Shown here piece after piece: positions 12,095 through 21,787 of a stretch of DNA of 64,000 bases. Both the position numbers and the translations under genes were made by a program. The notes beneath the pieces were generated by a model. The model was not told where the DNA came from. It was given only the letters and a program-made list of their open reading frames with translations, and searched no databases. The DNA lies in contig WHVD01000069.1 in the NCBI GenBank assembly GCA_015178975.1, forward strand, positions 186,001 through 250,000, read 5' to 3'. Source of the stretch: Hysterangium stoloniferum. Its lineage: Eukaryota; Basidiomycota; Agaricomycetes; Hysterangiales; Hysterangiaceae. Position 1 is the first letter of the stretch, and each line of letters begins with the position of its first letter.

Positions 12095-12376
12095 TTAATA
12101 CTTGGTATACCCTCCCTTGGCCTTTATGACTGCCTCAATCCTTCTTGGCATGCTTTCAATTAACTTCTAACACTCAGAAGCTGGGATATCTTCCCACTCC
12201 TTCTCTATCCTCTCCCACAACTCCAGAATCCCACTTGGTGCAGTGGCATACTGTCCCAGCTTTCTCTTCAAGTAATCCCATAGATGCTCAATTGGATTGA
12301 GGTCTGGAGATTGGGCAGGCCATGGTAGGACAGTCATTCCATTATTTTCAAACCATTCCTTTGCCTTTTTGCAGGT
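12095..12376 (-). pseudogene. Tc1-like transposase, C-terminal part
   Basis: Encodes WPAQSPDLNPIEHLWDYLK, the conserved C-terminal catalytic region of Tc1 transposases, and a tail ending GGYTKY at 12095-12097. One in-frame TAG lies at about 12167, 24 codons before that end. The upstream part of the gene is displaced to 13063-13236 by a solo LTR. Confidence 0.9.
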
Positions 12377-12378
12377 AT

Positions 12379-13057
12379 TGTAAAGGGTCGAGTAGTTTAC
12401 CACTCAATGTGTGATTGTTATCAACTAACAATAGTGCAAAATACAATTGACTAGTAGTTATAATGTAGATTACGATCAACCCTTAAGGTGCAATCGATAG
12501 ATAATTACAAGGACAGATCGACCTTACGGTGTGATCCAACTGTGTAGCTAGCTGGGTCGATGGCCAAGTAGATGAGAGAGAGTATACATATGTATATTGC
12601 AAGAGAGAGAGAATATCCTAAGAAAGTGAGCTACGATGGATATTCTTACCGCGTGAAGCAAGAGCTTGAAGTCGAGTTGAATAGTAGTAACTAACTTCGA
12701 CTGTTACAGTGCGAAGTGTAGTTACTGTTGATCTGGGAAGAGATAGAGTGAAGGTTTGTTTTAGACAAGACCCCGAACCAGTACTTGCATGTACAGGTGA
12801 TGGTTGTCAGGGTTGAAAAGTGTCTAAGTTTCTCGCATGTGACTACTACTGTGACATGCGCGTGCTTCTTGTGGGCTAGAGCCCCCACAAGCATACATAA
12901 ACTCTCGAATCAATAAAAGGGGTATGACCCATATTTATGAGTGATAGAAAAGAGAATAAAAAATATAAAACATAAAGGAAATAATGGAATTATAAAGCGG
13001 CTAAGGGGTAAGGCTTAGAGCCTTCAGTCGTGCCTCCTATGTGACCTATCCTTCACA
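12379..13057 (-). mobile_element. Solo LTR of the chromovirus A family
   Basis: 679 bp, starting tgtaaagg and ending ccttcaca. The 5-bp target duplication ggtat is present on both sides (12374-12378 and 13058-13062). It is inserted in the transposase gene between DPKHT and the segment leading to WPAQSPDLNP, and arose by recombination between the LTRs of a full element. Confidence 0.92.
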
Positions 13058-13062
13058 GGTAT

Positions 13063-13236
13063 GCTTTGGATCATTATCCTGCTGAAAGATGATTTTAGCA
13101 GGGTCCAACTGGTAATACCTGATGTTGTTTTGGAGGTCTTCATCCAAGATGCTCCTGTAAAGTTCCCCATCCATTCTACTCTCAATCCTGGTGGTATATC
13201 CCACACCCTCCCACATGAAGCACCCCCAAACCATGA
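13063..13236 (-). pseudogene. Tc1-like transposase, central catalytic part
   Basis: Minus-strand translation gives VMVWGCFMWEGVG and FQQDNDPKHT, the central block with the second catalytic aspartate of DD34E transposases. It is bounded by the solo LTR on one side and the large insertion at 13242 on the other. Confidence 0.9.
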
Positions 13237-13473
13237 CAGACTGTAAGGTATCCGGCTATTTACTCTCTCAAATAATTAACAAACGTTGACACGACAAGGG
13301 ATTCAAGAAATAAACAAATAAAGGTCCAGTAATTTAAATACTGATAGATTAATTAGCTGCGCTATTAAGCTTAAACAACTAAAGTCAATATTTGTTTGGT
13401 CTCTTGACAAATTCAGATGAACTTGTAGTGATGTGCTCTACGAAAGTTAAGTTCTCTTTGAGAATAAAGGTTC

Positions 13474-13844
13474 TGTAAGGGCCACCTCAGTAGAGCCTGT
13501 GGTACTCACACTAGACTAACTAACAGAGGGATATCCAGAGTATATTAGGTAGCTACTAGATACAGATAAGGACTACTCACCTAACAGAGGGATATCCAGA
13601 GAGAAAAGGATAAGGAGGCACCTCTGCTAGATGTTCCGAAACATGGGGGTGTCTAAAAATAGAATGACAGCTTACCCTCAATGGTCCATAACTATCTACT
13701 CTATCCTAGAATATTCCTAGAGGATGGAACAGTCCTCTGAGAAATGTGAGAAAAATATAGGAAACAATATAAAATAACCTCTAAGGGTTAGTAAGTATAG
13801 ACATGACAAAAACCAAGAGATAAGACATAGAATGTCCCCTTACA
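13474..13844 (-). repeat. 3' LTR of chromovirus B
   Basis: 371 bp, starting tgtaaggg and ending cccttaca, nearly identical to 19428-19798. It is preceded, in element orientation, by the purine tract at 13845-13860. Confidence 0.95.
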
Positions 13845-13860
13845 TCACCCCCTCCTCTAA
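13845..13860 (-). promoter_or_regulatory. Polypurine tract of chromovirus B
   Basis: On the minus strand TTAGAGGAGGGGGTGA directly abuts the start of the 3' LTR, the position where plus-strand DNA synthesis is primed. Confidence 0.8.
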
Positions 13861-13897
13861 GGTATATCGCCTCGAGATACTGACTTCAGTGGAAAAT

Positions 13898-15538
13898 CTA
13901 GTGAAATTTCAAAGCCTCAAAGTGTGCAGCCCTGATACGACGTGGAGCACCTGGATTCTCCTGGTAGAATTGAGCAACTAGATCTGGAGCCTTAACATCC
14001 TTCTCTGAGACCCATTCATTGTGCTCATATCCATAACCTTCCCATTTGATCAGGAATTGGAGTTGGTTCCTAAAACACCTACTGTTGAGGATCTTTTCAA
14101 CATGATATTCCTCTTCACCTTCCACTAGTACTGGCTTTGGTGCTGGTGGAGCATGGCGCCCTGAAAATGGGTCTTCAGGTGCTGGGGTCAGTTTCACCAC
14201 ATTAAACACTGGGTGCAGGCGACGCAAGGAATTGGGGAGTCGTAGGCGATAGGCATTGCGACCTACTTTGGCCTGTATAGTAAAAGGACCCAAGTTACGG
14301 TGGGATAGTTTAATTGATGGCCTAGTGGTTCTAATATCACTAGCATCTAGATACACTTTATCTCCAACCTTGAAATCAGGAGCTGGTATCCGACGTTGAT
14401 TGTAATATCTTGCCATATCCTCTTTGGCCTTAGTCAGAGCTGCCTTAGCCTCTTCCAGTGCATGGGCCATCCTATCCTTAAACTCATTGACTGATTCCAA
14501 ATGGGACTGAGTTTGATATGGTTCAAATCCCATACGTGGATGACAGCCTGTATCTAGCATGAAGGGAGTCTGCTGTGTACTAAAGTGAGACACATTGTTG
14601 TGACTGAACTCAGCCAATGGGAGAAGCTCATCCCAATCATCTTGGCACTCATTGATCCAGACTCTTAAGTACTGTTCCAGTTCTTGGTAGACCTGTTCTG
14701 TTTGGCCATCAGCCTGAGGATGATAAGCTGTGGTAGGGGACAGTTTGATTCCCAGTAAACGAGACAACTCTTTAGTGAATTCTGCCACAAATTGAGGGCC
14801 ATGATCAGATACTACTTGTCTAGGTAATCCATGCAGTTTCCATACATAAGTAAGGAATAACCGTGCAGCACCTAGTGCTGTGATTGTGGTGTTAGTTGGA
14901 ATTAAATGAGTTCGTTTGCTTATGGAGTCCACCACTACCATAATGGAATCAAAACCATGGGCTTCTGGAAGTTCTACAATAAAGTCCACACTTATAGTGT
15001 CCCATCTACCTTCAGGGATGGGAAGAGGTTCCAACTCTCCTATGGGTTTCCGATGTTGAACCTTAGTCCTTAAACAAGGGTCACAAGTAGCAACATAATG
15101 ACCAATGTACCGGGACATTTGTGGCCACCAGTAATTACGTGCAACCAACTCTAGGGTTTTCCATCGACCATGATGACCACCAATGCGGGTGTCATGATGC
15201 TGTGATACTATATGTCTTCGGAGTTCTGGGTCATTTGGGATATAGATCTTGCCACGAAAGTAAAGGATGCCCTGTACCTCTGACCACTCTGCAGTCAAGA
15301 CTCTCTGAGAGTTGCCCTGTTGAAGCTCTCGTGCTGCCTTAGCCACTGTATCCTCTCGAAGTCCCATTCGTCCTGCTCTGCGGATCTTATACAGGATATC
15401 CTGTTCTTCCCCCACCAGAGTCAGGCCCTCCAGGGCTCTGATTCGAAACAAGGCAGGTTGTAGAAGTGTCACATTTGTGTTGTCCTCTGAACCTGTACCA
15501 TGATCTGGCCTTCGTGATAGAGCATCTGGTTTTCCCAT
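13898..15538 (-). CDS. Chromovirus B pol, integrase and chromodomain part
   Basis: This is the last uninterrupted stretch of pol (546 codons), beginning GKPDALSRRPD, the usual RNase H to integrase linker. The zinc finger (HH then CDPC), the catalytic residues in SVDFIVELP, SDHGPQF and ADGQTE, and a terminal chromodomain (YHVEKIL, FLIKWEGY, near residues 470-520) are intact. The methionine at 15538 is probably not a natural start: upstream sequence in the same frame is pol interrupted by a TAG at 15667-15665. Confidence 0.92.
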   Translation of the reverse strand: MGKPDALSRRPDHGTGSEDNTNVTLLQPALFRIRALEGLTLVGEEQDILYKIRRAGRMGLREDTVAKAARELQQGNSQRVLTAEWSEVQGILYFRGKIYIPNDPELRRHIVSQHHDTRIGGHHGRWKTLELVARNYWWPQMSRYIGHYVATCDPCLRTKVQHRKPIGELEPLPIPEGRWDTISVDFIVELPEAHGFDSIMVVVDSISKRTHLIPTNTTITALGAARLFLTYVWKLHGLPRQVVSDHGPQFVAEFTKELSRLLGIKLSPTTAYHPQADGQTEQVYQELEQYLRVWINECQDDWDELLPLAEFSHNNVSHFSTQQTPFMLDTGCHPRMGFEPYQTQSHLESVNEFKDRMAHALEEAKAALTKAKEDMARYYNQRRIPAPDFKVGDKVYLDASDIRTTRPSIKLSHRNLGPFTIQAKVGRNAYRLRLPNSLRRLHPVFNVVKLTPAPEDPFSGRHAPPAPKPVLVEGEEEYHVEKILNSRCFRNQLQFLIKWEGYGYEHNEWVSEKDVKAPDLVAQFYQENPGAPRRIRAAHFEALKFH

Positions 15539-17443
15539 TGATTTTCCAGGTTTATGGAATAGATCATACTCAAAGCGAGAGAGGAATAGTGACCACCTAG
15601 TCTGTCTACGATTGAGTTTTCGAGCTGACCTGAAATACTGAAGGTTCTGATGGTCAGTCCAGATCTACACTTTGTGTTGGGCCCCTTCCAAAAAGTGATG
15701 CCATTCTTCTAAAGCCCGGATGATGGATAGCAGTTCTTTGTCATAGATCTCATAGTTCCGTTCTACCGCATTCAGACTTTTAGAGTAGAATGCCACTGGA
15801 TGCCACTTCCCATCTGAGTCAGATCGCTGAGACAGAACAGATCCTGTGGCAAAGTCTGAACTATCTGCTTCAATTCAGAAGGGCTGATTGTCATCTGGGA
15901 GTGCAAGGACTGGGGCTGAGGTCACCCGATCTTTAATCCCATTGAATGCTTCTTGGGCCTCTGCTGACCACTTCCAGGAAGCATCTTTCCCAGTAAGGTC
16001 AAACAATGGACGTGCAATCTTGGAGAAGTCTTGGATGAAGCGATGGTAGAAATTAGCAAAACCTAAGAATGCCTGTACATCCTTCTTATTTTTGGGAATA
16101 GGCCATTCTGACACCCCAGCTATTTTAACTGGATCCATCTCCGTGTGTCCATGGGAAATGATGAGCCCTAAGTATTCAATCTTGGTCTTCTCAAACTCAC
16201 ACTTCTCAGGACGTAAGTATAGCTTATGATGTTGCAGTCGCTCCAAGACTAATCGTAGGACTCGGCGATGCTCCTCTAGAGTCTTGGTGTAAATCAGGAT
16301 GTCATCCAGATATACACACACCACTCCTTCTCGAATCAGGTCTGCAAAAATATCATTCATCATGGTCTGGAAGGTGGCTGGACTGTTGGTGAGTCCAAAG
16401 AACATTACCAATGGTTCAAACAACCCTCTATTGGTACGAAAGGCTGCCTTCCACTCATCACCCTCCTTAATGCAAATGTTATTATACCCCCACCAGACAT
16501 CCAACTTGGTGAAGTACCGAGCTCCTCTGAGCTGGTTCACCAGTTCTGAGATCAGTGGAATAGGGTAGCGGTTCTTCACTGTGATGGTGTTTAGTTCACG
16601 ATAGTCTTGGACTAGTCGCAAGGATCCATCCTTCTTTTTGATGAAGAACACTGGGGAGGCCATGGGGGACTTGGAGGGGCGGATGCACCCAGTTTCTAAA
16701 TTCTCCTTAAGGAATTCATCCACCTGCTCAGATGGGGACAAAGGATAGACCTTGCAGTTGGTGGCCTTAGCACCAGGCTCTAGTTCAATGGCATGGTCCC
16801 AGATCTTATGTTCTGGGAGGGTGTCAAAGGACTCCTTTAAGAAGACATCCTCAAACTCCTGTAGATATCCTGGGACCTTGGCCTCTGCTTGGAAGTTACG
16901 GTGGGCAGCTTCTGCCAAACGCTGTGAAGTAGTGGAACTAGCTGCAATAGTATCTGTAGAGGGAAGGGTAATGGACAAGATTCGATCTCCTGATTCATAC
17001 AAGGGTATGATTGGCAGAGAGTCCTCAGGCTCCAATTGGTGTCCAGTGAACTCTTCGAGACTTTCAGGGCCCTCTGAATCCTCCAACTCTTCAGCAAAAA
17101 GTGGACAGGGTCCTTGTCTGCAGAGTCTGGCCCTGTGAGTCTCTCTTTTATGTTCCTGTGCCTCCTTCTTCACCTCTTGTTGACAGGTGTGACACTTTGT
17201 TGGGCAACGACTCAGCTTGACTTGTTTGGTTTGCCAGTCAATCTCTGGATTATGTTCTTTCAGCCAAGTATATCCCAAGATCAACTTTTGACGGCCCAGA
17301 CTGGTCACTGCAAATGGGGTACGCTCACTATGATCTTTGTAGCGTAAAATCAGATCAGCTACTTCCGTGATGGATCCTGCTTCATTCCGATTTCCATCCA
17401 CATTATGTACTGGGATAGGATGAAGGAGTTTCCGAGTGGTGAG
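15539..17443 (-). pseudogene. Chromovirus B pol, reverse transcriptase and RNase H part
   Basis: Same frame as the integrase part. The segment has the protease C-terminal ILGYTWL motif, then RT motifs (RPSKSPMASPVFF, DYRELN, YLDD near 16310, LGFANFYRRF-like) and RNase H residues ([23 protein letters not shown]). TGA at 15877-15875 sits in the RT to RNase H linker where arginine is usual, and TAG at 15667-15665 precedes IWTDH. Both cut the polyprotein. Confidence 0.9.
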
Positions 17444-17782
17444 TCAGTTCTCCTTTACAAACTCTAAGTCGATGAAGGACCCTGTAGCCCCACAATCTAA
17501 GAGGGCAGGGACTCCAAACACCTCTACTGTATCAGTAGTCTGGATTTCCACTTTGAGAGACAGGGAATTAGGGCTCAGAGTGGCTGCAATGGTGAATCGG
17601 GTTGGTAGTTTTCGCTCCCAACGAGGTTTGTTGACTTGATGTCTCTTTGATTGAGAGTCAGGAGGATTAGGGTTCAGTACGGCTGGAACCATTATGAGGG
17701 GAGGCTGTAGTAAGGAAGTATCATTTTCTACAGCCAGACATTCAAAACAGTTATGTACAGGCAATGGAGGCACACTTCTCAT
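17444..17782 (-). CDS. Chromovirus B pol start, protease domain
   Basis: The pol frame begins with ATG at 17782, overlapping the gag stop in the tetranucleotide ATGA (17782-17779). The active-site region reads LLDCGATGSFID, with cysteine where most retropepsins have serine or threonine. The frame stops at a TGA (17446-17444); the downstream frame continues unchanged, so the stop is probably a mutation of an arginine CGA codon. Confidence 0.8.
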   Translation of the reverse strand: MRSVPPLPVHNCFECLAVENDTSLLQPPLIMVPAVLNPNPPDSQSKRHQVNKPRWERKLPTRFTIAATLSPNSLSLKVEIQTTDTVEVFGVPALLDCGATGSFIDLEFVKEN

Positions 17783-19395
17783 CCACTGCGAGGCCCAAAA
17801 TCCTCTTCTACTTCCTCTGCAGCTACAGTCTCTTGAGCATCCAAATTCTGTTCCATTCCTGCAGCACGCACATCAGCTGCAGCTAATAGCTGCTCTAACA
17901 TAGACACCTGTTCCTCCACTGGAATAACCCGAACATCCAAGGTACTTGGGCAGTCTCTAACTAGATGCTTCAGACTACCACAACGAAAGCAAGCTCCTGG
18001 TACACTGCAATTGCGTCTCAGTGTGTCTACCTCCATAGGGACAGGGAGGTTGGCCTGACTCTGGGCAGGCATGGGGAAAGGACGGGGTGGAGGCCCTGGG
18101 GGTGGGGCATAGACAAGAGCTGACACTGGTGCAGGCCTACTAAGGGCAGGGATAGGACGATTAACTGGAAAACCTGATGACCCTGAAGGGCGTCCTGAAG
18201 TATTGAAGGCTTGGTTAGCTGCCCGATTAGCATCAGTGTGGCGTGCAGCCTCATACCAGCCCAAAGGGTCTTCATTAGAAGGACAATCGGAGCCCAGTTC
18301 AGCAATGCGATCCTGGAGGTGCTTATCTAGGCCCCTCCTGAACTTCATCACAATTGCCCGTCCTTCTGTATACCCTGCTTCAACAATCAATTCCTCGAAC
18401 TGGTCAATGTAATCATCAACAGGGCGGCAGCCTTGAAAGTAACTCATTCCCTCTAATTTGGTGAGGGCCACGGTCTCCTCATCTCGTGGGCAAAAGCGCA
18501 GCTTGAATTCCTGTTCAAAGGCTGCCCAAGAGCTGAATAGAGGGGCTCCCGAAGTTTGAGCACGAATTACCCGCTGCGCAAAAGCAGCAGCTTGGCCGGT
18601 CTTCATGTAGGAGAGTGCCCAGTGGATACGGGCTTGGTCATCTGGGAATTGGGTGGAGCAGAGGGAGAAATAGATGGTGCAGCTAGTAAGGAATGATCTG
18701 CCGGAAGAGCAGTCTCCGTTGAAGTCATTCGGGGTGGCGGCACGTATGCGCGTCAGCGTAGAAATAGGCACCCGTGCGCCGAAATGGAGTGGGTTGTCTC
18801 GGGCGGCGTACAGGGGCTCGGGAACAGCGCACTGGGGCAGATACACCTCTTGGAAGTGATGGGGAGGGCATCCAAACACGCCTTTGCGAGGCGGCTCATT
18901 TTGAGGCAGCATGTACGAAAACGGCGTGAAAGGGGGGGGTGCGCGCGTTTCCTCCAGCAATGGCGCACTTGGGTGCGGGAATCCGGGCGCCATGGGTGCG
19001 TCGGGTCCATAGGGGTCTGCAGGGGGATTACCCATCACGACGTCGCTTTGAGACGTGTTTTGAGGCAGCGCCGTGCAAAACACATTTTGAGGCGGCACAT
19101 TGGGGTGCACAACATGCGGCAGGGCGGTGGCGGGGCGCGGAGACTCGAGGCGCGAAAGGATACTAGCCAGTAGTGTGTTAGTCTCAGATCCCGATTTTCG
19201 GAGCTCCGCGAGGTCCTGTTCAAGAGCGGCGACCTGTGCATGCACATTCTCGACATCTGGGGGGGGTCTCTCTTCTGATGGTTCGGGAATTTCTAGAGTC
19301 ATGATTTTGGAAGGGTGGTTGCTGACAGGGGTCGTGATGCCTCTTGAGGACTCAGAGTCACTCTGGGTTAATCCGTGTCTCCCTATGTTGTGCAA
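17779..19395 (-). CDS. Chromovirus B gag
   Basis: 538 codons, intact. It has an N-terminal coiled-coil-like stretch (VAALEQDLAELR near residues 53-64), a proline-rich linker, and a capsid domain near residues 220-390 including YFQGCRPVDDYIDQFEEL. A CCHC zinc knuckle, CFRCGSLKHLVRDCP, lies near residue 478. Gag binds RNA and forms the particle shell. The stop codon overlaps the ATG of pol, suggesting coupled reinitiation or -1 frameshifting. Confidence 0.9.
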   Translation of the reverse strand: MHNIGRHGLTQSDSESSRGITTPVSNHPSKIMTLEIPEPSEERPPPDVENVHAQVAALEQDLAELRKSGSETNTLLASILSRLESPRPATALPHVVHPNVPPQNVFCTALPQNTSQSDVVMGNPPADPYGPDAPMAPGFPHPSAPLLEETRAPPPFTPFSYMLPQNEPPRKGVFGCPPHHFQEVYLPQCAVPEPLYAARDNPLHFGARVPISTLTRIRAATPNDFNGDCSSGRSFLTSCTIYFSLCSTQFPDDQARIHWALSYMKTGQAAAFAQRVIRAQTSGAPLFSSWAAFEQEFKLRFCPRDEETVALTKLEGMSYFQGCRPVDDYIDQFEELIVEAGYTEGRAIVMKFRRGLDKHLQDRIAELGSDCPSNEDPLGWYEAARHTDANRAANQAFNTSGRPSGSSGFPVNRPIPALSRPAPVSALVYAPPPGPPPRPFPMPAQSQANLPVPMEVDTLRRNCSVPGACFRCGSLKHLVRDCPSTLDVRVIPVEEQVSMLEQLLAAADVRAAGMEQNLDAQETVAAEEVEEDFGPRSG

Positions 19396-19427
19396 ACCGG
19401 CCGGTCCAAGGATGTATCCTTTTCTGC

Positions 19428-19798
19428 TGTAAGGGCCACCTCAGTAGAGCCTGTGGTACTCACACTAGACTAACTAACAGAGAGATATCCAGAGTATATT
19501 AGGTAGCTACTAGATACAGATAAGGACTACTCACCTAACAGAGGGATATCCAGAGAGAAAAGGATAAGGAGGCGCCTCTGCTAGATGTTCCGAAACATGG
19601 GGGTGTCTAAAAATAGAATGACAGCTTACCCTCAATGGTCCATAACTATCTACTCTATCCTAGAATATTCCTAGAGGATGGAACAGTCCTCTGAAAAATG
19701 TGAGAAAAATATAGGAAACAATATAAAATAACCTCTAAGGGTTAGTAAGTATAGACATGACAAAAACCAAGAGACAAGACATAGAATGTCCCCTTACA
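19428..19798 (-). repeat. 5' LTR of chromovirus B
   Basis: 371 bp; four visible transition differences from 13474-13844. Gag starts 33 bp inside it. Confidence 0.95.
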
Positions 19799-20833
19799 GG
19801 TTCGGGAGCTGAATGTATGCACAATAAGTTGGCGGAAACTTGTCGTAAGCCTTTGCTTTCTTGTAGCCTTTTAGTTTACTATTTATAAAGATTTAACAAG
19901 CTGTTAAATAATTTATAAATAGAGAGATTGTCCAAGAGTCGAATATCCAAGCGTTTGTTTAAAGATTGATTAACTGTGCTGTTAAAATGGGTTCTTGAAT
20001 AACCTAAATGGGCAGGGATTTCAGTAATGAGAATTTAGATTTACTTAAGTGATTAGTAAGCCTAAAGGTTTTCCGGGAAGCTGAGGGAACTTAGATGAAT
20101 TAGCTAAGTTCAAGAGAAAGAGTTCAAGATGCTGCAAGTGTAGGTGCTTGCAGTTAGATATCAGACTAAGGCTATTTTTGTCCTTAGGATGATTAGATAA
20201 GCTTTGAGCTGGTGCTGTTGATAGTAGTAAAAATAGATTGTTTTATTCAGTGATTTAGGCCTCCTTTTATACATGTAGAGATTTTTGCTTAATAATATCT
20301 AAATAACTAATTAGGAAATTATTAGAAGCTTCTAAAAGTTTCTATAATTCCGCTATGATGTCATAGCTATCACCCGACTCGAAGATCCGAACCGAAGATC
20401 CGAACCGGTCGAGTCAGAAGATATGTCCGAGATGGCCGAGGATGGAAGCAAAATAGCTTCCAGGGCCGAATTTGGATGAAACCGGCCGCTCGGCTGTGGA
20501 AACGGCACACGTCAACTTGAAGACGCGTCGTCGAGTAGATGATTATGTAATATCACGTGATAGAGCCGAAAAAATGTGCATATATGCAGTAATATAATAA
20601 AAACCCGGCCTCTTGAAATTAGATAACCCGGCTTTATTATATTTATATTTCGACCGCTCTAGGCTTCGATTACATAATGCGATGTCATTCGAAGCTTTGA
20701 GTATTCGAAGTTAAAAGGAAATAGCCTAATTCTTGAATTAATAAATAAAATAAAATAGAATAAAATAAATTGAAATAAATTCAGGAAAATTAAGGGAAAA
20801 TTCGTGAATATATACTAGATACATCACACAGAC

Positions 20834-21376
20834 CCTCCACGTTCCTTGAACTAGCCTCTCATTCAGGCCTTCCCCAGTCTTTTTCCATGCCCACTTCCTC
20901 CCATCTGATCCAAGGCAATTTATTTTAGTCTCATCAGACTATATAACCCTCCTCCAGTCATCTAAAGTCCAATACTGGTGGGCCAAAGCAAAGTCAAGCC
21001 TCTCCTTCATGTGTCTCTTGGACAAAAGTGGCTTCTTCTTCTTCACAACTGCTTTCATCCCTGCACTCTTCAAGCTCCTCCAAACTGTATGAGATGAGAT
21101 AGAGTTGTTGGTGATGGTCTGAAGTGTTTTGGCTATGTCAACTGCAGTTTCAGCCTTTCCAGAGGTGATCAAGTGGACTGCATGATAGAAGTTGGTGGGA
21201 GAGAGCTTCCTGGGATGACCTCCAGTTGATTTTGGGAGGGTAGGAAGGTATTTAGAGTGAAGTCTGGAGATAGTACTAATGCTAATACCAGTTATTGAGG
21301 CAATGTATGGAGTGGAATGGCCATCTTCAAGCTGGGAGATAATGTATTGTTGCTGATCAGGTGTGATGGAGTGCAT
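20834..21376 (-). pseudogene. Tc1-like transposase, N-terminal part
   Basis: The 145-codon frame (21376-20939) encodes the paired helix-turn-helix DNA-binding region of a Tc1 transposase (HSTPYIASITGISISTIS, then HTVWRSLKSAGMKAV). Downstream the catalytic start SDETKINCLGSDGRKW follows, but a TAG replaces the expected tryptophan just before SDE. The gene resumes at 13236 beyond element C. Confidence 0.9.
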
Positions 21377-21486
21377 GATGGATTGCTGGTGATGAAAAGA
21401 GCTAGGAATGTCAGAATTGACTATAAATCAGCAAGTCACATGACCATGTTGAATACAATCAACAAAATCATGTGATTTGGCCAGTT

Positions 21487-21684
21487 AATATAGCATATAT
21501 TGCATCATAATCATCAGCATCAAAACCTTTTCAATGAGCAGGCCTGAATAAACTATTTTTAGCATACCCAAAAATGGATATTACATAATAATATTTTAGA
21601 CACTGATTCTACATATGTTTAGCTATATACTGTATTTGTTTGAGATTTCTTGCTATTTTATCTCCCCTGGTAGTGGCCTGCCAA
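21487..21684 (-). repeat. Right terminal inverted repeat of the Tc1-like element
   Basis: Reverse complement of 11897-12094 with few mismatches; followed by the TA target duplicate at 21685-21686. Confidence 0.9.
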
Positions 21685-21787
21685 TATGCAAATGTCAAAC
21701 ATTGAAAAGGTTCTGAGAGTCACTGTATGTCAGATAGCCTGGCATAGTGGCTCTTTTAGCCCAGTTGGTATAGTGTTCATTGCAGGG

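Larger units (their letters stand above)
13474..19798 (-). mobile_element. Chromovirus B, full length (Ty3/gypsy)
   Basis: A 6325-bp element with two 371-bp LTRs, TG/CA ends and the target duplication ggttc (13469-13473, 19799-19803). The LTRs differ at about four positions by eye, all transitions, so insertion is recent relative to its neighbours. Gag and pol read on the minus strand. Pol is one frame from 17782 to 13898 with three in-frame stops (17446-17444, 15877-15875, 15667-15665), so this copy cannot make full pol but is otherwise preserved. Confidence 0.95.
13242..20828 (-). mobile_element. Element C: solo-LTR-like insert, interrupted by chromovirus B
   Basis: Begins tgtaaggt and ends catcaca, with the 5-bp duplication cagac on both sides (13237-13241, 20829-20833). 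Without the nested chromovirus it is about 1257 bp (13242-13473 plus 19804-20828). It contains no ORF but has TATA-like runs and AT-rich stretches. Size, ends and duplication fit a solo LTR of a large retroelement; a small non-autonomous LTR element is also possible. Orientation is uncertain. Confidence 0.6.
11897..21684 (-). mobile_element. Tc1/mariner-like element, split by two insertions
   Basis: Near-identical terminal inverted repeats of about 198 bp face each other at 11897-12094 and 21487-21684, each flanked by TA, the target used by Tc1/mariner. Removing the two nested insertions leaves about 1.5 kb, the usual size, with one transposase gene read right to left. The transposase carries stops and a frame break, so the element is dead. 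Confidence 0.9.

Noticed and set aside
21745..21787. tRNA-like 5' half (ttagcccagttggtatagtg) before the right LTR D
   Set aside because: It resembles an A-box, but no anticodon stem, T-arm or B-box follows; the LTR starts instead. At most a fragment.
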